From Holothuria scabra (taxonomy: Eukaryota > Echinodermata > Holothuroidea > Aspidochirotida > Holothuriidae), in NCBI GenBank assembly GCA_037179385.1, contig CM074179.1:5766001-5830000 (forward strand): a stretch of DNA of 64,000 nucleotides. The letters run 5' to 3'. Below are positions 1 to 11,354 of this stretch, in pieces. Position numbers and translations under genes: made by a program. The notes beneath the pieces are model-generated. The model made no database searches. It saw nothing but the letters and a program-made list of their open reading frames with translations, and was not told the origin of the DNA. Numbering within the stretch: the first letter of the stretch is position 1; each line of letters opens with the position of its first letter.

Positions 1-409
1 AATGGGTGGAGCTTATTTTGTAGGCATTTTCCTAACAAAAGGATTGCTGTTGCTTTGAATAATATCTTTTTTGGCGTTTTTTAATCAGGAAGTGATAAAC
101 TTATTGTTTACCTTGTCTGGAAATGTTTGCAACCAATGTATTTGCATTCTTTGTCATATTTATTTTAAAAACAATTATTATATTGTACAAAAAATGTGAC
201 TTTCCAATTACAAAGTTCCTAGAGATAGCAGTCTACTTGACAACAAACAAAGCATCCTCATTGTGTTTTGATTGAAAACAACTTCGTAACGACACATTAC
301 GTTGATAAGCAAATACCTGATCTACGTAATGGTGAAGTGTACGTTACGTAATAACATATGAAAGGAAAAAAAGCGATATTATAATAAATATTAAAACGCC
401 GAGAATGAA
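1..409. other. non-coding, nothing recognised
   Basis: AT-rich sequence with stops in all frames. I see no exon, RNA gene or repeat structure here. Confidence 0.5.
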
Positions 410-646
410 AACAGTAGGCTGTAAATTCACATAAAATTAAGGTAAAAAAAAAAACAGAACAATTCTGTAATTCGATTTTACAGTAGACATTTGTAAACTA
501 ATTTACATGCAAAAACTGTAAAGAAAAAACAAACACTTAAATGTTTTTTCATGATTACAGTCTGGCTGTAAAAAAAACATTATTTGGTTGGAAAAAAATT
601 TGCCATAAAAATTATGTAAATTTACAGAGAAATTTTTAACAGTGCA
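410..646. repeat. palindromic CTGTAAA-type MITE-like repeat
   Basis: The left end (CTGTAAATTCACATAAAATT) and the reverse complement of the right end (CTGTAAATTTACATAATTTT) match over about 28 bases with a few mismatches, so the segment folds back on itself. The interior repeats CTGTAA/TTACAG in both orientations. A related sequence built on CTGTAAA lies at 53300-53420. No convincing target duplication was found, so the limits are approximate. A non-autonomous DNA transposon is the likeliest explanation. Confidence 0.45.
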
Positions 647-871
647 CTGGAGTGTATAGCATAAATCTTTATCTATTTTTAATTACGTTTACCTGTGGTT
701 AGTTTGACAGATGTTGTTTTTGGAAAATTATTGTCAAACGATTAATGTAACGTACAAAACTAAGAAATATAGCATCATTTTGTATTTATGCATTCTGTAA
801 AAATTATCCCATCTCTTCAGACCACCCTAAGGATAGCGATCACTTATATCATGTTAACGAATAATGAAACG

Positions 872-907
872 GTCTAAGCAGAGGGTGGCAGAACTCCCTG
901 GTCAAAG
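872..907. mobile_element. micro-hairpin insertion, degenerate copy
   Basis: A 22-bp imperfect palindrome at 879-900 starts CAGAGGGT and ends ACTCCCTG. It is flanked by GTCTAAG (872-878) and GTCAAAG (901-907), a 6/7 match. It fits the pattern of the clearer copies at 11048, 20145, 39667, 60767 and 61816: a CA...TG palindrome inside a 7-bp direct repeat. Its stem has two or three mispairs, so it would be an old copy. On its own it would not be convincing. Confidence 0.45.
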
Positions 908-2084
908 TGAATAATGTCCGCGCTGGTTCTACGACCCGGTTTGCCGATAGTATCTGGCCACGTCTCGCGATGTGCCAGTATATGTACCCCTTTCAATTTT
1001 TGTTTTACTTGAGGCCTACGATTCGCAGTGGTCACAGTAACAAAACTGCCTGCGCTCATCATCACTCAGGAAATCGGCTGTTTCTCTGTAGCCTACTCCA
1101 TGTGGAATGAAACGCTAACGTAAGTTCGCTATCTGTCACACACGCAAGTGAAAGATGTGACTTGTTGTTAATACGAAATAGTCTTAGGTAAATTTTCTTT
1201 GAAGTCTTTTCTGAAGAAATGTATTTGCGAAATGCTTGTTGTACTAACAGTTCTATACACTCACACAACGAATGAACAAAGAATTATCTCATAGGTTCGT
1301 CGCTCTTCAATACAGGGGAGTTTACGTCCATGTCAAATAGAACAGCCTGTCTAGCTGAGCCTCTCCTGTAACCAATTACTTCCAAACACGTGAAATAGCG
1401 ATACCACCCCTGCTTGTGTTTTGACATTTAATTGAAACTTTTTAGGTGCATCTTTCGAGATCAGGAAAGTGTCAGTCCCCGGTCTGCTGTTTAAAGGCAG
1501 AGGAATCCAATAAGTTTTGGAAATACTCTCATCAAGAGACAAAAGTTACAAAAATTAGTGACACGTTCGAGTAGCTTATACGACTTCTTCAGCCTCTAAT
1601 CGCAGTCTTCTGCAATAAAATTAAAAGTAGCAAAATATTTAGATCGTAAAGTCTGTGGTAATTTAAACTGTTTTTTCTTTAACCATTTTGCAGTTTGTTA
1701 ACTTGTGTAAAGATGAACATTTATTTGCAAACGAAAGATCAAAATAACGACTGCTTTAGAGACTATAGGTATACTCACAGACATGGGAACTAATGTTTTG
1801 GTAGGTCCAGGCTGACTTTTTCGGTCATGGGAAATTCTCCATTGCCCGCCCCCTACCATCAACTTGAATTCCTGCGGATGACACTGGGGGGAGGGGGACG
1901 AAGAACACTGCATTCAATGTCAATGTCAGGAAGTGACGAAGGAGCACATGGGCCTACTCGTTTTCTTGTCCCCATGAAGCCCTGTTGGGAAAAAATTCTA
2001 TAATGCACATTACAGACAGTTGTGCTAGCCTCCAAAAGCACTCGGTCAGTGCCAAGTAAGTATTACGTGCTTATATGTGCTTGC
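908..2084. other. non-coding, nothing recognised
   Basis: Only short open frames without family signatures or splice-site support are present. No repeat structure was noticed. Confidence 0.45.
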
Positions 2085-2460
2085 ATGGTGCTCAGCCCAA
2101 GCCATGGAATAGGGAAAGTATAATATTTCCTTTTACTTTTTGTCACATCACCCTTCTCTGATTGATTTCATGTAATGGCCCCAGGGACGAAATAAAGCAC
2201 ACTGAACACACTTGATATAACCAGGTTTCGCCTCTAACTGATTGACAGCAACAATTTATTAAATTACACAAAAGCTACGCTACATTTGGGGTTAGCTAAC
2301 AGGCCAGTCAAGTAAGTGTCAACTTGTCAACTGCTCTTCACGCTTTGAGAACACAATAAAAGGAAAGATAACTTAGTGGTACAGATCGTGTAACAAACTC
2401 AGATATCAGTCCCCCCACACACACCGCTCTTTATCTACTGGGGTATCTGTGTTACATTCG
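2085..2460 (+). repeat. dispersed repeat family B, copy 1
   Basis: This shares a long colinear stretch with 41890-42260 and 58320-58690. Shared blocks include TTTGGGGTTAGCTAACAG, AACAAACTCAGATA and TACTGGGGT(A/G)TCT. All three copies are in the same orientation and clearly diverged. No open reading frame, termini or target duplication could be defined. It may be an inner part of a larger non-autonomous element. Confidence 0.6.
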
Positions 2461-3199
2461 AAACCTTAATGAATCCAGGCAATAAATATGAAATTTTAGG
2501 TAATTTGAGACGCTAATCTTGAAATTCGCCCTATGGAAACACTGCCGAACAATCTGGCGAAATCTGCCTGTGTAGTTGTCCGATGGTGTGGGTACGTCTG
2601 CAGTAATCGCGAGTCTATACGGCGGACGAACAAAATGTTTCAGCGCCGAACCACAATTGAAGGCTAAAATGTATCCGAGCAAGGCTGGAAATCTTAGAAT
2701 CGAAGTCATGGGCTTCGATTAACAAATAATCTTTGTTTGATACCATTGGTGGATTTCCCGTCAAATATCGAACACACCTCCACATTTGATCAAATTTGGG
2801 TTTGAGAATATCTCTTAAAGTTTACCGAAATAACAAATTTTGCTTTGTCAGTGTGAAGTAACTGAAACTCCTTAACCTTCAATGTACCCTGAGTATAAGT
2901 AAAAAGGGTCAATAATTCCTTTGTTTACGTAAGTACCACACTGAGATTAATTATTGTTATCAATATGTTACCGAGAAACAACTGCGTATGTGGCATACAC
3001 ACACCTTGTCTTGTTAGATTTACAATTGACATAGGCAACTACTCAGCAAATCACATAAAAGCTTTTGATCATAATCCAGGACAATGACACCCATCATCTG
3101 TAAATGTTTGTGGTGACTTAGCAAAGTACCGTATAAGGTGAAGTAAATTTTGTGCCGAAAATTGCACTTAGCGGGCCACTCGCAAAGGGAATAATGTCA
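2461..3199. other. non-coding, nothing recognised
   Basis: The longest frame here (2452-2709, minus) has no recognisable features. No repeats noticed. Confidence 0.4.
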
Positions 3200-3300
3200 T
3201 TGCACTGCTGCTTAATGGTCAGGTTAGGTTAGATTAAGTTAAACGGCCCAGTTTCCAACCAATTGCTTTAAGTAGAGCCGACCACGAAGTCGCTCTTCGG
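3200..3300 (+). repeat. SINE-like family, copy 1 (fragment)
   Basis: Contains CGGCCCAGTTTCCAACCAAT followed by a degenerate B-box-like stretch. The same block occurs near 34280, 42790 (reverse) and 62010. An AGGTTAGGTTAG-like tract precedes it, comparable to the (TAAC)n tract beside the 42.8-kb copy. A tRNA-derived SINE is likely, because the better copies retain a GGTTCAAG B-box-like sequence. Confidence 0.5.
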
Positions 3301-3779
3301 TGGTAAGTATGCAAAGTATCCATCTTGAACTCTTAAACCAAAGGAAATTTAGTCTTTCTCTAATAGAATGAAAAGAGTTAAATCAATCCAGAGAGTGTGA
3401 CTTCACTTCAAAAAGAATGAAAGTTACTACTTTAGGCGGTCACTTACCAATTTCTTGTTGTACGCTTACTGTCTTGACAGCAATGATGTAGGTATTTGCC
3501 AGTCTGAGGGCACTTAATGTTTCAAAGGAAAGCACACAAAAGGATTTCAGATTAATTTATATTCACTGATATTATTCTTCTCTAAGTAACTAACTAGAGC
3601 TATCGAATCGTAAAGTTTTTCCATCGGAACAGAATTTACCTTTCAAAGTGATGGAAACTATGCGAAAAATTTTTTCTTGTTGTCAATTACCACCCCCACC
3701 CCATCTCATATCGGAGAAAAAGCGGAATATCACAATATTCGTCTTATTCCTTTCCAAAGTATCTCTCGTTATATTTTTT
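3301..3779. other. non-coding, nothing recognised
   Basis: AT-rich spacer without gene or repeat signal. Confidence 0.4.
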
Positions 3780-3935
3780 GACTTCACTGCCGTATACTCA
3801 ACATGAAAGAAACAGTTATTTCAAATAAATTTCACCTTTGAAGAAAAAAATGCTGTCACATTACTCTAAACAGCCAAACATATACAGTCTACTAGAGTAC
3901 TTCAAGTTGGATGATTACTCTTGCCTTTTAAAGTG
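3780..3935 (+). repeat. dispersed repeat family C, partial copy
   Basis: Shares TTTCACCTTTGAAGAAAAAA, then GTCACAT.ACTCT and CAGTCTACTAGAGTACTTCA, with the fuller copy at 32448-32999. In that copy the last block is part of a terminal inverted repeat. This piece corresponds to its right end. Confidence 0.55.
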
Positions 3936-4965
3936 TTCCTAACATCTAAAAATATCAAGGGCATGAGAAATGAATTCAAGCAATGCAACCATATACTGAC
4001 AGGGCATGCATAAACTGAGATATAAAATGATCAAGTTATTCACTCAATTTGAAGTGGAAGATAGTGCTACAATTTGTGATGTAAATGTTGTACTACGCAA
4101 ATTAAAGTTTTGGTATGATAGAGCACTAAACTCTACAGAGTTCTCAATAGCGCTTTACAACCCTAACGAATAGCCAACATGGAAAAGTGAGTCTTTAAAC
4201 GAGACTTTAAATGTTTGAGGGATGAAGAACCTATGAGAGAATTGGGCAGACAATTCCGGAGTTTGGGCCCAGCTGACGGAAAGGCACGATCACTTAGGTT
4301 TTTAAATTAGTTCTGGGAACAATGAGGTTAAGTATATTGCTAGAACACAAGATACAACGAGGATTGACCTGAAAAGTCAGATTATCAGACAAATAAGAGG
4401 GTGCCGTACCATGAATGCATTTATACATACAGGTACTAGTATTTTAAGCTACTGAAGCTTTGGTCAAAATGTGATCCCAATGTTACTGGTATGAGGTAAC
4501 CATGCCTAGTGTTCAAGGCCATATAAACATTTTTTCTTTGTTCCAAGAGGAAACAAAAGCCGGATAACAAGAAAACCACAAGTTCTTGCGCAATGGGCTA
4601 TTTCGATTAAAGTGGAAAAACATTGTTAGGATTAGATAAAAAAAAATCTGTTGTTGGTTTTCAAAATTTCATAATTGACGTTTGACTGCTATACATCTTT
4701 AAGACACTTCACGGCACGTACTAACATTTGTGCTATTTTGCACGAAATTGTATCGGTACAAAAGAGCTCCTCACTTTTTTCGTTTCCTCAACGCACTGAA
4801 GGTGAGGATGCAACCTCTTTCATCCTAATAATATTACCAAAGTCTGACCTGACTTGAAGTAAATGCTCAATACCCATCTAACATAACACAAAATGATAAA
4901 AGAGGTCATCAAGAGGAATCATAGTAGGCCTAAAACAGGAATAAAACGAATGGTGAGATTACTAT
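3936..4965. other. non-coding; possible unassigned repeat at 4100-4560
   Basis: The stretch around 4135-4290 (AGCGCTTTACAA, then GACAATTCCGGAGTTTGGG and GGAAAGGCACGATCA) resembles a type of dispersed repeat I associate with other marine animal genomes. I cannot name the family and found no second copy here. No gene seen. Confidence 0.3.
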
Positions 4966-5179
4966 CTATGTTTGGCGAAATAAGTGTCGTTCCCAGAGGT
5001 AAGTTATTCTTAAAGAAAGACATGGACCCGTGCCCAACAGACTGACAGAGTGGACGCCAGGTGCTTGCTATAAATAAATAGCGAGCACCTGGCGTCCACT
5101 CTGTTGGGCATGGGTCCATGTCTTTCTTGAAGAATAACTTCCGTCTGGGAAGGACAACAATTTCGCCAAGAAGACATAG
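4966..5179. repeat. 214-bp foldback (near-perfect inverted repeat)
   Basis: Left arm 4966-5071 and right arm 5078-5179 are reverse complements, apart from two small indels (an extra ACTGAC on the left, a few extra bases near the right end) and scattered substitutions. The loop is a few bases around AAATAA. The most stable part is GAGTGGACGCCAGGTGCT paired with its complement at 5084-5101. The short frames seen across it are artefacts of the palindrome. It could be a foldback transposon or the product of a local inverted duplication. No target duplication was identified. Confidence 0.8.
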
Positions 5180-5899
5180 TTTAAGTTTGTAGTCACGATG
5201 TACCCTGACACACCGACACTGGTGCTCAATCCCGCTTTAAAACATAAAAAACATCGGTGCAACAAATAAAACTGGACCACTTTTGGTAGGGAAAGTCATT
5301 CAATACCACATATGCAACCCCTTCTGTAAAGAAAAAATATTTTATACTGAGTAGGAATTATGTGTGTTATTCGGTGGAGTAAACTTTTACCTGAGACGAG
5401 TCATCATTAATACCACAAGAGCACGGGTGCAGAGGGTACGACCAACGAAACCATGAACAGGAACTGTGGATCCATTTCTAAAGTGGGGGAGAAAAGGGGT
5501 GGTATCATCGGAGCGGCCAAACATGTTCAGGAGAAGAAAATGAGTCAGTTGCCAGTTTAACGCGGACCAAAATGTCTACAATAAAAATGTGCCGAAACTA
5601 AATCTCCGGTAGGACCCTGTCTCTAATGGGGTATAGACTACGGCACAATTTAAAGAGTGTCAGTCGTTGGGATGACAAGCAACATTTCACTCAGTCACAA
5701 GCCACACGCCCCTAAGAACATCGGTTGACTTTGATTCGGTTTACTGTGGATTCTTCGCCAGAGATTTGATTGGACTTAAGAATTATCAGTGACGAGTGCG
5801 AATTTTTTAGTCCTTCACAATAATACGAATAGTGAGCGTCGATTATAATTCAAACATTTGGCGAACACTTCTATTCCGCAGACGAAAGCATCATTTCTA
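5180..5899. other. non-coding spacer before the LINE
   Basis: No coding or repeat signal recognised. Confidence 0.4.
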
Positions 5900-6153
5900 T
5901 TGTGATTGTAAGTGCTTTTTACGTACATAGAAACGGGCACGGAGAACCAATAACACAACTCAGACCAGACGGGACAAAACATAACTTGAACTATATACAG
6001 AATTCATATCATTACGGACGCAAAGAAAGATTTTGTGACGATAATTTACAAAACCCACCCCAACCCAGGACTATTTACAAACTCACCTATTTACACATTA
6101 CCAAACAAAGACAAAAAATGTACAAAACGGCCCCTGAGGAAACACAGGATTAA

Positions 6154-9100
6154 TTACAAATTAACTATCACCCGCCCCGCCTGCACCGAAACAATTGGTC
6201 CCCAACGTCTGTCGAACGTGGACTCCGGCAAACGAACAAAGTCGGCCTCGACCCTCAGTTTGATTTCCGTCTTAACCGACGCCAGCACGACGTCGGCAGG
6301 CCTCCCTTCACCCCTAAAACAATATTACATCGGTCTCTCCAAACAGCCAGCTTAATGGAGGCCGAACCAAAGGTGAGTATGCCACGAATATTTGCATTGC
6401 ATGGTGGTGGTGGTGGTGGCGATAGACCATACAATGCATAGTCCTGGCTGACCGCCCAAGTGTTGCAAAGCGTTAGCCGGTCAGCCAGGACTTGAAACTA
6501 CTCCCAGAGGAGGGCCACAAAACCACAATGCCAAAACACATGGGGCACACTCTCCAACTTTGTACACCCAGCGCGGGGGCATATGCCATCTCCAAGACGC
6601 CACCGAAGGCGCTTGAGATTGGTTACAATGGCATCATGTGCAATTCGCCACAGCAGGTCTCGCCGGCGGTAGTCTAGTGACTTGCTGTGCACTACGGTCC
6701 ACACTTCCGGATGTAAGGCATAATCGCTTGGATGGACCCGGCCCGCCAAGTCATCAAAAATGGCCCGGTACAGGTCCCCGGCGCTGGACTGCGAAACCTC
6801 CCCTACAGTTTACATCAAACGGAGAGTATCCCTCAGGTGACAATATGTCTTTGAGGGTCTCCCGCTGTGGGGCATACTATTACCAAACAGGGACGGAAAG
6901 AACCCACGGAATGACAATCCCCCCCAATAACGGACAAAGTACGCAAATGGCATCTCACTGTCAACAGCACTAAACACACACTTTGCCAGGAGAAAACGGA
7001 GCTTTGAGGGAATATGCACAAGGCCAAGGCCCCCATGTCTAAGTTCCTGGTACACAACCTTTCTTCTGACCAGCTCCGTTTTCCCTGACCATAAGAACTT
7101 AAATACGGCCCTCTCAAGTCGCACAAGGGCACCCACTGGAGCAACCAGAAGAGTGCCCGGGTACCACAAGAGAGGGTAAATGAACGATTAATAACTGTTA
7201 CTTTCCCCATTAGACTAATGTAACGCTCCCCATAGTCTGTCATCCTAGCTTCCACTAGGTCCACCTTTTCGTTCCAGGTAAGTGACTCAGGTGAGCCGTA
7301 ACCAAACCATATACCATTGATTTTCATGGCATCGTCAACCCAAGATGCCACGAAGGGCAGTTGTTTCCACCGCCACTTACCCAGACGGAGTCCTTTTGTC
7401 TTGGCGGGGTTCAGTCTGGCACCAGTCGCTCTTTGAAAGGTAGACAGGATGTCAGACAGGGCCCTGAAGGAAGCTAGGTCAGAGACCACACACGTGACAT
7501 CATCAGCATACTGAAGGCACTTGACTGTGGCTCCACCAGGAATATGAAAAGGTCGAAACAAAGGATCTTCATGGAGGGCTCTCGCAAGCGATTCACTAAA
7601 CAATACATAGAGTAAAGGTGACAGGGGACATCCCTGCCGTACCCCACGTTGTACTCTGAAGGGGTCAGACGGTATGCCATTGACAATAACACGACTATAT
7701 ACATTATTATACAATAAAGCAATCCATTTAACAAAGAAAGAGTTCAGACAAAACTTCTTTAAGAATCCGTGATCAACCATGTCAAAGATCGAGGGAGATA
7801 AGCGCACATGGAAGATCACGGTCCATTACATACTCTGCTTAGTCCCGCACCAACCAGAGGTTCTGCTGAATACTGTGTCCCCGCACCGCACACGTCTGAA
7901 AAGGCCCTACAAGATCCGGCATGACAGTACCCAGCCTGTTGCAAAGGGCTTTCGCCAGGATCTTGTAGTCCACATTTAACAACGTTATTGGTCGCTTGTT
8001 TTTCGGTTCAAGGGGGTCTCCAGACTTGGGCAACAAAGTTATTACACCTGTGCGCTGCGAGGGGCTTAACGAACCAGCAAGGAAGGCAGAGGTAAATACA
8101 TCCCGGAGATCATGTCCAACGGTACCCCAAAAGCGTTTGAAGAATTCTACCGTGATACCGTCCGACCCTGGCGACTTTCCGTCCTTCATTTTCGTCACCG
8201 CCTTCCAGAGCTCGTCGGCAGTCAAGGGGGAACCAAGTTCATTGTTCTGCTCTGTAGAGGGGAACTTATCAATATCATCTAAAAGGGACTTTTGAAGGAC
8301 CCCATCGACATCTGCCTGGGTGTAAAGCTGTTTATAGAAGTTCTGATACACTTCGACAATGTCGAGGGGGTCCTTCTGTACCGTACCGTGGACGTCACGG
8401 ACTGCTCTAATACGGCGATCAATGGCATACTTTGTGACGTCTTGGTAAAATTTGATGGTTTGCTTTTCCTCCGCCTCCACGCAGTGGACGTGAGCACGAA
8501 CACGGGCCCCATGCAACTTCTGATCAAGGTGCTGCTGGATGGCATGGAGTGCGGAGGAGTCCCCTTTTTTATCCCTAACGCAGAGCGAGAGGAACTCTTC
8601 CCTTCTTCGACGAGCTCTTGCTACACAATACTCAACTGTAAACTGTTTGATGCGAGACTTTACTTCATCCAACCATTCTAAACCCGTTGAAAAGGCCGGC
8701 CTCAGTGTTCGCCACCCTTCGTACGTGGCTTTCAGTTGTTCTTTATAATCAGCCTCCGTTAAGATATCTGTATTCATTTTCCAGAATCCCCTCCCTGAAG
8801 GTCATGACTCAGGGGGTTGGAAGGAGACAGTAACTGCATCATGATCCGAAACTGGACATGCCACAACTTCACAATCACTCGGAGACAAGGCCAAGGGAGA
8901 GTACACCCGGTCCAGCCTTGACGCGTCCGTGCCATCAGGGCGGTGCCAAGTGAACACGGACAAACCGGGATGTTGCACTCTCCAAATGTCAAACACGTCG
9001 TGATTCTTTGTAAACATGTCCAGTTCCGCCATGCCAACGCTACAGCCCGAAGACACACAAGAGGACATACGGTCGAGCTGTACGTCAGGGACACAGTTAA

Positions 9101-9536
9101 AATCTCCAGCCAGGATACAAGGGGCACTGCCAGGAACGAAGGATGGCAGGGTCATGAAAAAGTTCCTTCTATCTGATGGCCGATTGGGTGCGTAAACGTT
9201 ACACAGAAAGAAGCTTCCACATGGGTGCTTTATTGTTACGCACACCAACCGACCCTCGTGATCAGAATCAACCTTTCCGACCAGGGTAGACCACCTAGGC
9301 GAAAGTAAAATAACTGAACCACAAGACGTCGGGGAACCAAAGGAAGCATACAAACCCCCACTCATTCGAAGGACCAGGTGTAGACATCATCGTCATTTAC
9401 AATATGGGTCTCCTGGAGACTGGAGAAAAACGAAGTCCACACCCAGTGATTTACAAAACTGAAATATTCTGGATCGCTTCCGACTGTCCCTCAAGCCATT
9501 AACATTTAGGGTCAGGAGGGATAGGTGATCGGCCAT
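6154..9536 (-). pseudogene. LINE ORF2, endonuclease/reverse transcriptase, decayed
   Basis: The target-primed reverse transcription enzyme. Order on the minus strand: APE-type endonuclease (from 9536; motifs NVYAPN, AGDFNCVPD, SRLDRVY, SDHDAV), reverse transcriptase (RPITLLNVDYKILAK, FDMVDH, GVRQGCPLSPLLYVL, catalytic YADD) and a C-terminal CPRAGC...H....C knuckle followed by the W/F-rich tail. Lesions I can see are a 7-bp tandem duplication (CTGGAGA twice, 9413-9426), a shift near 9365, an in-frame TGA at 8802-8804, TAA at 7839-7841, a small deletion in RT motif A near 7795, a shift near 7170, TAA at 6810-6812, TAG at 6498-6500 where the other copy has Trp, and a one-base loss near 6315. About 1,127 codons would be expected, so the copy cannot make enzyme. 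A CCACCACC expansion near 6410 adds prolines. Confidence 0.88.
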
Positions 9537-9549
9537 GATAGGGCATTGG

Positions 9550-10659
9550 CTACGTGTTTACCTGGGACTTGGCCTTTTTGCTCTGCGGATTCTTGGGTAT
9601 TGGCTCCGCATTGCCCCCACAGTCTGACACCTCACCTGAGGCCGACCTCTTGAGTGGGGATTCTGGCACAGATCCCCCACACAAGTCAAACCAGCCCTCC
9701 CCCGATGGTGGATCCTTTGGAGTAGGCTCAGAGGCAGGCTCTCCATCATCTGACACCTCATTAATAGAATCAGAATCGGAGGAGAGGTGGAGGTCCTCCA
9801 AAACTGTTGTCACATCAGCCTCCATGGGGGTTAATTGGGATGATGGTGGAGAGTCTGCCTTGGGAGATCCAGTACCCGCCTCACGTTGTTTGGAGGCGAG
9901 GAAATCTTGTTCCACTTCATTGGCTGCCTCCTCCAATTCCTGGGTTGAATATTCCGGTCCCGGCTGCGACGCCTCCGGTGCCTGCCCCACACCTGCACCG
10001 GCACGGGCAGAGTACGATGTGGGACACGCACCAGATACATGCCCATCCTCCATGCAAATATTACACCGCACCTCGTTGGGGCAATCTGCCCTGTCGTGCC
10101 CCAGCAACAGGCACCTGCCGCAACGTTTGTTGGGACACGACTTGGCCTCGTGACCCTCTTTAGAGCACTTAAAACACGTGCGGGGCTGCCCAAAATACCT
10201 TATGTGGGCCTTGGAACCCCCAATAAACAGGAAGGATGGGATGTCCCTCTCCAGTTCCATACGGAACTGCCTCTTGCCATTAAGAATGCCTTTCAATTCA
10301 CCTTCAGTGTAAACACACATTCGCATGTCTGAGACAGTTCCGTACTGGCCCAGAACCCTCGCAGCCAGGCGCTGCTCGACCTCGAAGTTCAGGTACAGCA
10401 CCGTCACTATCACAAAGCGATCATATGGAGTGACAGTGAGTCCCTCTGCCCCCTTCAAGTAGGACACGCCTTTCACACCGGCGGCATCACACCTGAACTT
10501 AAGGTCGTACGTGTTGCGGGCAGCAAGTGCCTGCAACATCTCAATTTCTTTAATGTCCACACCTCTATTCTTTAACAACGAAAACACTTGCGGGGGAGGA
10601 ACACTCGCCCCGGACCGAAACTCTAACTTTACAATCGTGCTATCCCGACCTCCGGGCAT
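9550..10659 (-). CDS. LINE ORF1, CCHC zinc-knuckle nucleic-acid-binding protein
   Basis: The gag-like RNA-binding protein of the LINE, expected to coat the transcript in the retrotransposition particle. The frame is open for 369 codons from the ATG at 10659. The frame extends ten codons further to a GTG, but the first in-frame ATG gives MPGGRDST. Three zinc knuckles of C-x2-C-x4-H-x4-C form lie at about residues 162-175, 180-193 and 199-212 (CFKCSKEGHEAKSC, CGRCLLLGHDRADC, CNICMEDGHVSGAC). The N-terminal third may be an RRM-like fold. The C-terminal third is acidic and Ser/Pro-rich, ending in a Lys-rich patch. The stop lies 13 bases before the ORF2 ATG at 9536. ORF1 is intact while ORF2 is broken. 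A 199-residue frame on the opposite strand is only its shadow. Confidence 0.85.
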   Translation of the reverse strand: MPGGRDSTIVKLEFRSGASVPPPQVFSLLKNRGVDIKEIEMLQALAARNTYDLKFRCDAAGVKGVSYLKGAEGLTVTPYDRFVIVTVLYLNFEVEQRLAARVLGQYGTVSDMRMCVYTEGELKGILNGKRQFRMELERDIPSFLFIGGSKAHIRYFGQPRTCFKCSKEGHEAKSCPNKRCGRCLLLGHDRADCPNEVRCNICMEDGHVSGACPTSYSARAGAGVGQAPEASQPGPEYSTQELEEAANEVEQDFLASKQREAGTGSPKADSPPSSQLTPMEADVTTVLEDLHLSSDSDSINEVSDDGEPASEPTPKDPPSGEGWFDLCGGSVPESPLKRSASGEVSDCGGNAEPIPKNPQSKKAKSQVNT

Positions 10660-10984
10660 AGCAGCGAATGGTTTGTGGCGCAAGGCCACACAGCGACAAT
10701 AACAAAAACTTCAGCACCCAAACTCAAAACTTAGGTAGAGGGGAAACGTAAGGGAACTCAACACAATAGCACAAGGATAGACTGGGCGTGCTTGAAAACG
10801 AGCACGACCTAGCACCTGTTCCTAAAGGAGATCACACCCGACACTGCAAATAGTATGACAGCAATATAGTACAGTATAGCACAGTACAACAAGGCACAGA
10901 GCAATTCAATGCAATGATCAACGAGAGCTCAGTGGGAACACGTCCTCTCTCGACGAAGACCAGCACAGCTTTGTGCTTGTAAGT

Positions 10985-11354
10985 AAAGAAGTAACCGAGA
11001 CAAAGAAAGAAACACAACAGAGCAGTCGTAAGGTATATTCGTAAAAGCAGGGAGGTGTAACACCTCCCTGGTAAAAGTGATCGATCTTAATCGGCGTCAA
11101 AGTAGCCTCTGAGAGCTCTTTGTCCTCTCTAGGCTAAACTGGTAAAAACAGTACGAATCATCAGAAGTATGTAAGTTTCCGAGAATTTAAGGTCAGTATA
11201 GAAACTTCTACAAACCGGAAATAATACATCACTGAGAATACATTATTTGTTCAATACACAACAATTTCTAATCCTTGAAGTTCGGCATGGATCTGATTAA
11301 AAAACAGTGGAAGCCAGTTTGTTCATCACTTCTAATTTAAAGACCTCTGTAGGG
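10985..11354. other. non-coding; holds one micro-hairpin insertion
   Basis: Apart from the hairpin at 11041-11077 no gene or repeat was recognised. Confidence 0.4.
11041..11077. mobile_element. micro-hairpin insertion with perfect 7-bp duplication
   Basis: An almost loopless palindrome of 23 bp (11048-11070; arms CAGGGAGGTGT and ACACCTCCCTG) is flanked on both sides by GTAAAAG (11041-11047 and 11071-11077). This is the cleanest member of the family. A perfect inverted repeat inside a perfect direct repeat is the classical footprint of a transposition-type insertion, but 23 bp is far smaller than any element that could encode anything. Confidence 0.75.

Larger units (their letters stand above)
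5900..10984 (-). mobile_element. L1/Tx1-like non-LTR retrotransposon with target-site duplication
   Basis: A 5057-bp element (5914-10970, minus strand) lies between TTGTGATTGTAAGT (5900-5913) and TTGTGCTTGTAAGT (10971-10984), which match at 13 of 14 positions. Read on the minus strand it has a 5' UTR of about 311 bases, ORF1 with three CCHC knuckles, a short gap, ORF2 (APE endonuclease, reverse transcriptase, C-terminal zinc knuckle) and a 240-base 3' UTR ending TAAAAAGC with no poly(A). A second, 5'-truncated copy at 55763-56460 has the same 3' terminus, which fixes the boundary. The L1/Tx1 assignment rests on the RPITLLNVDYKILAKAL and GVRQGCPLSPLLYVL style of the RT and on the CCHC-type ORF1. 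It needs a phylogeny. Confidence 0.9.

Noticed and set aside
9554..10153. 199-codon plus-strand frame
   Set aside because: It is the antisense shadow of the LINE ORF1 acidic and knuckle region and has no signature of its own.
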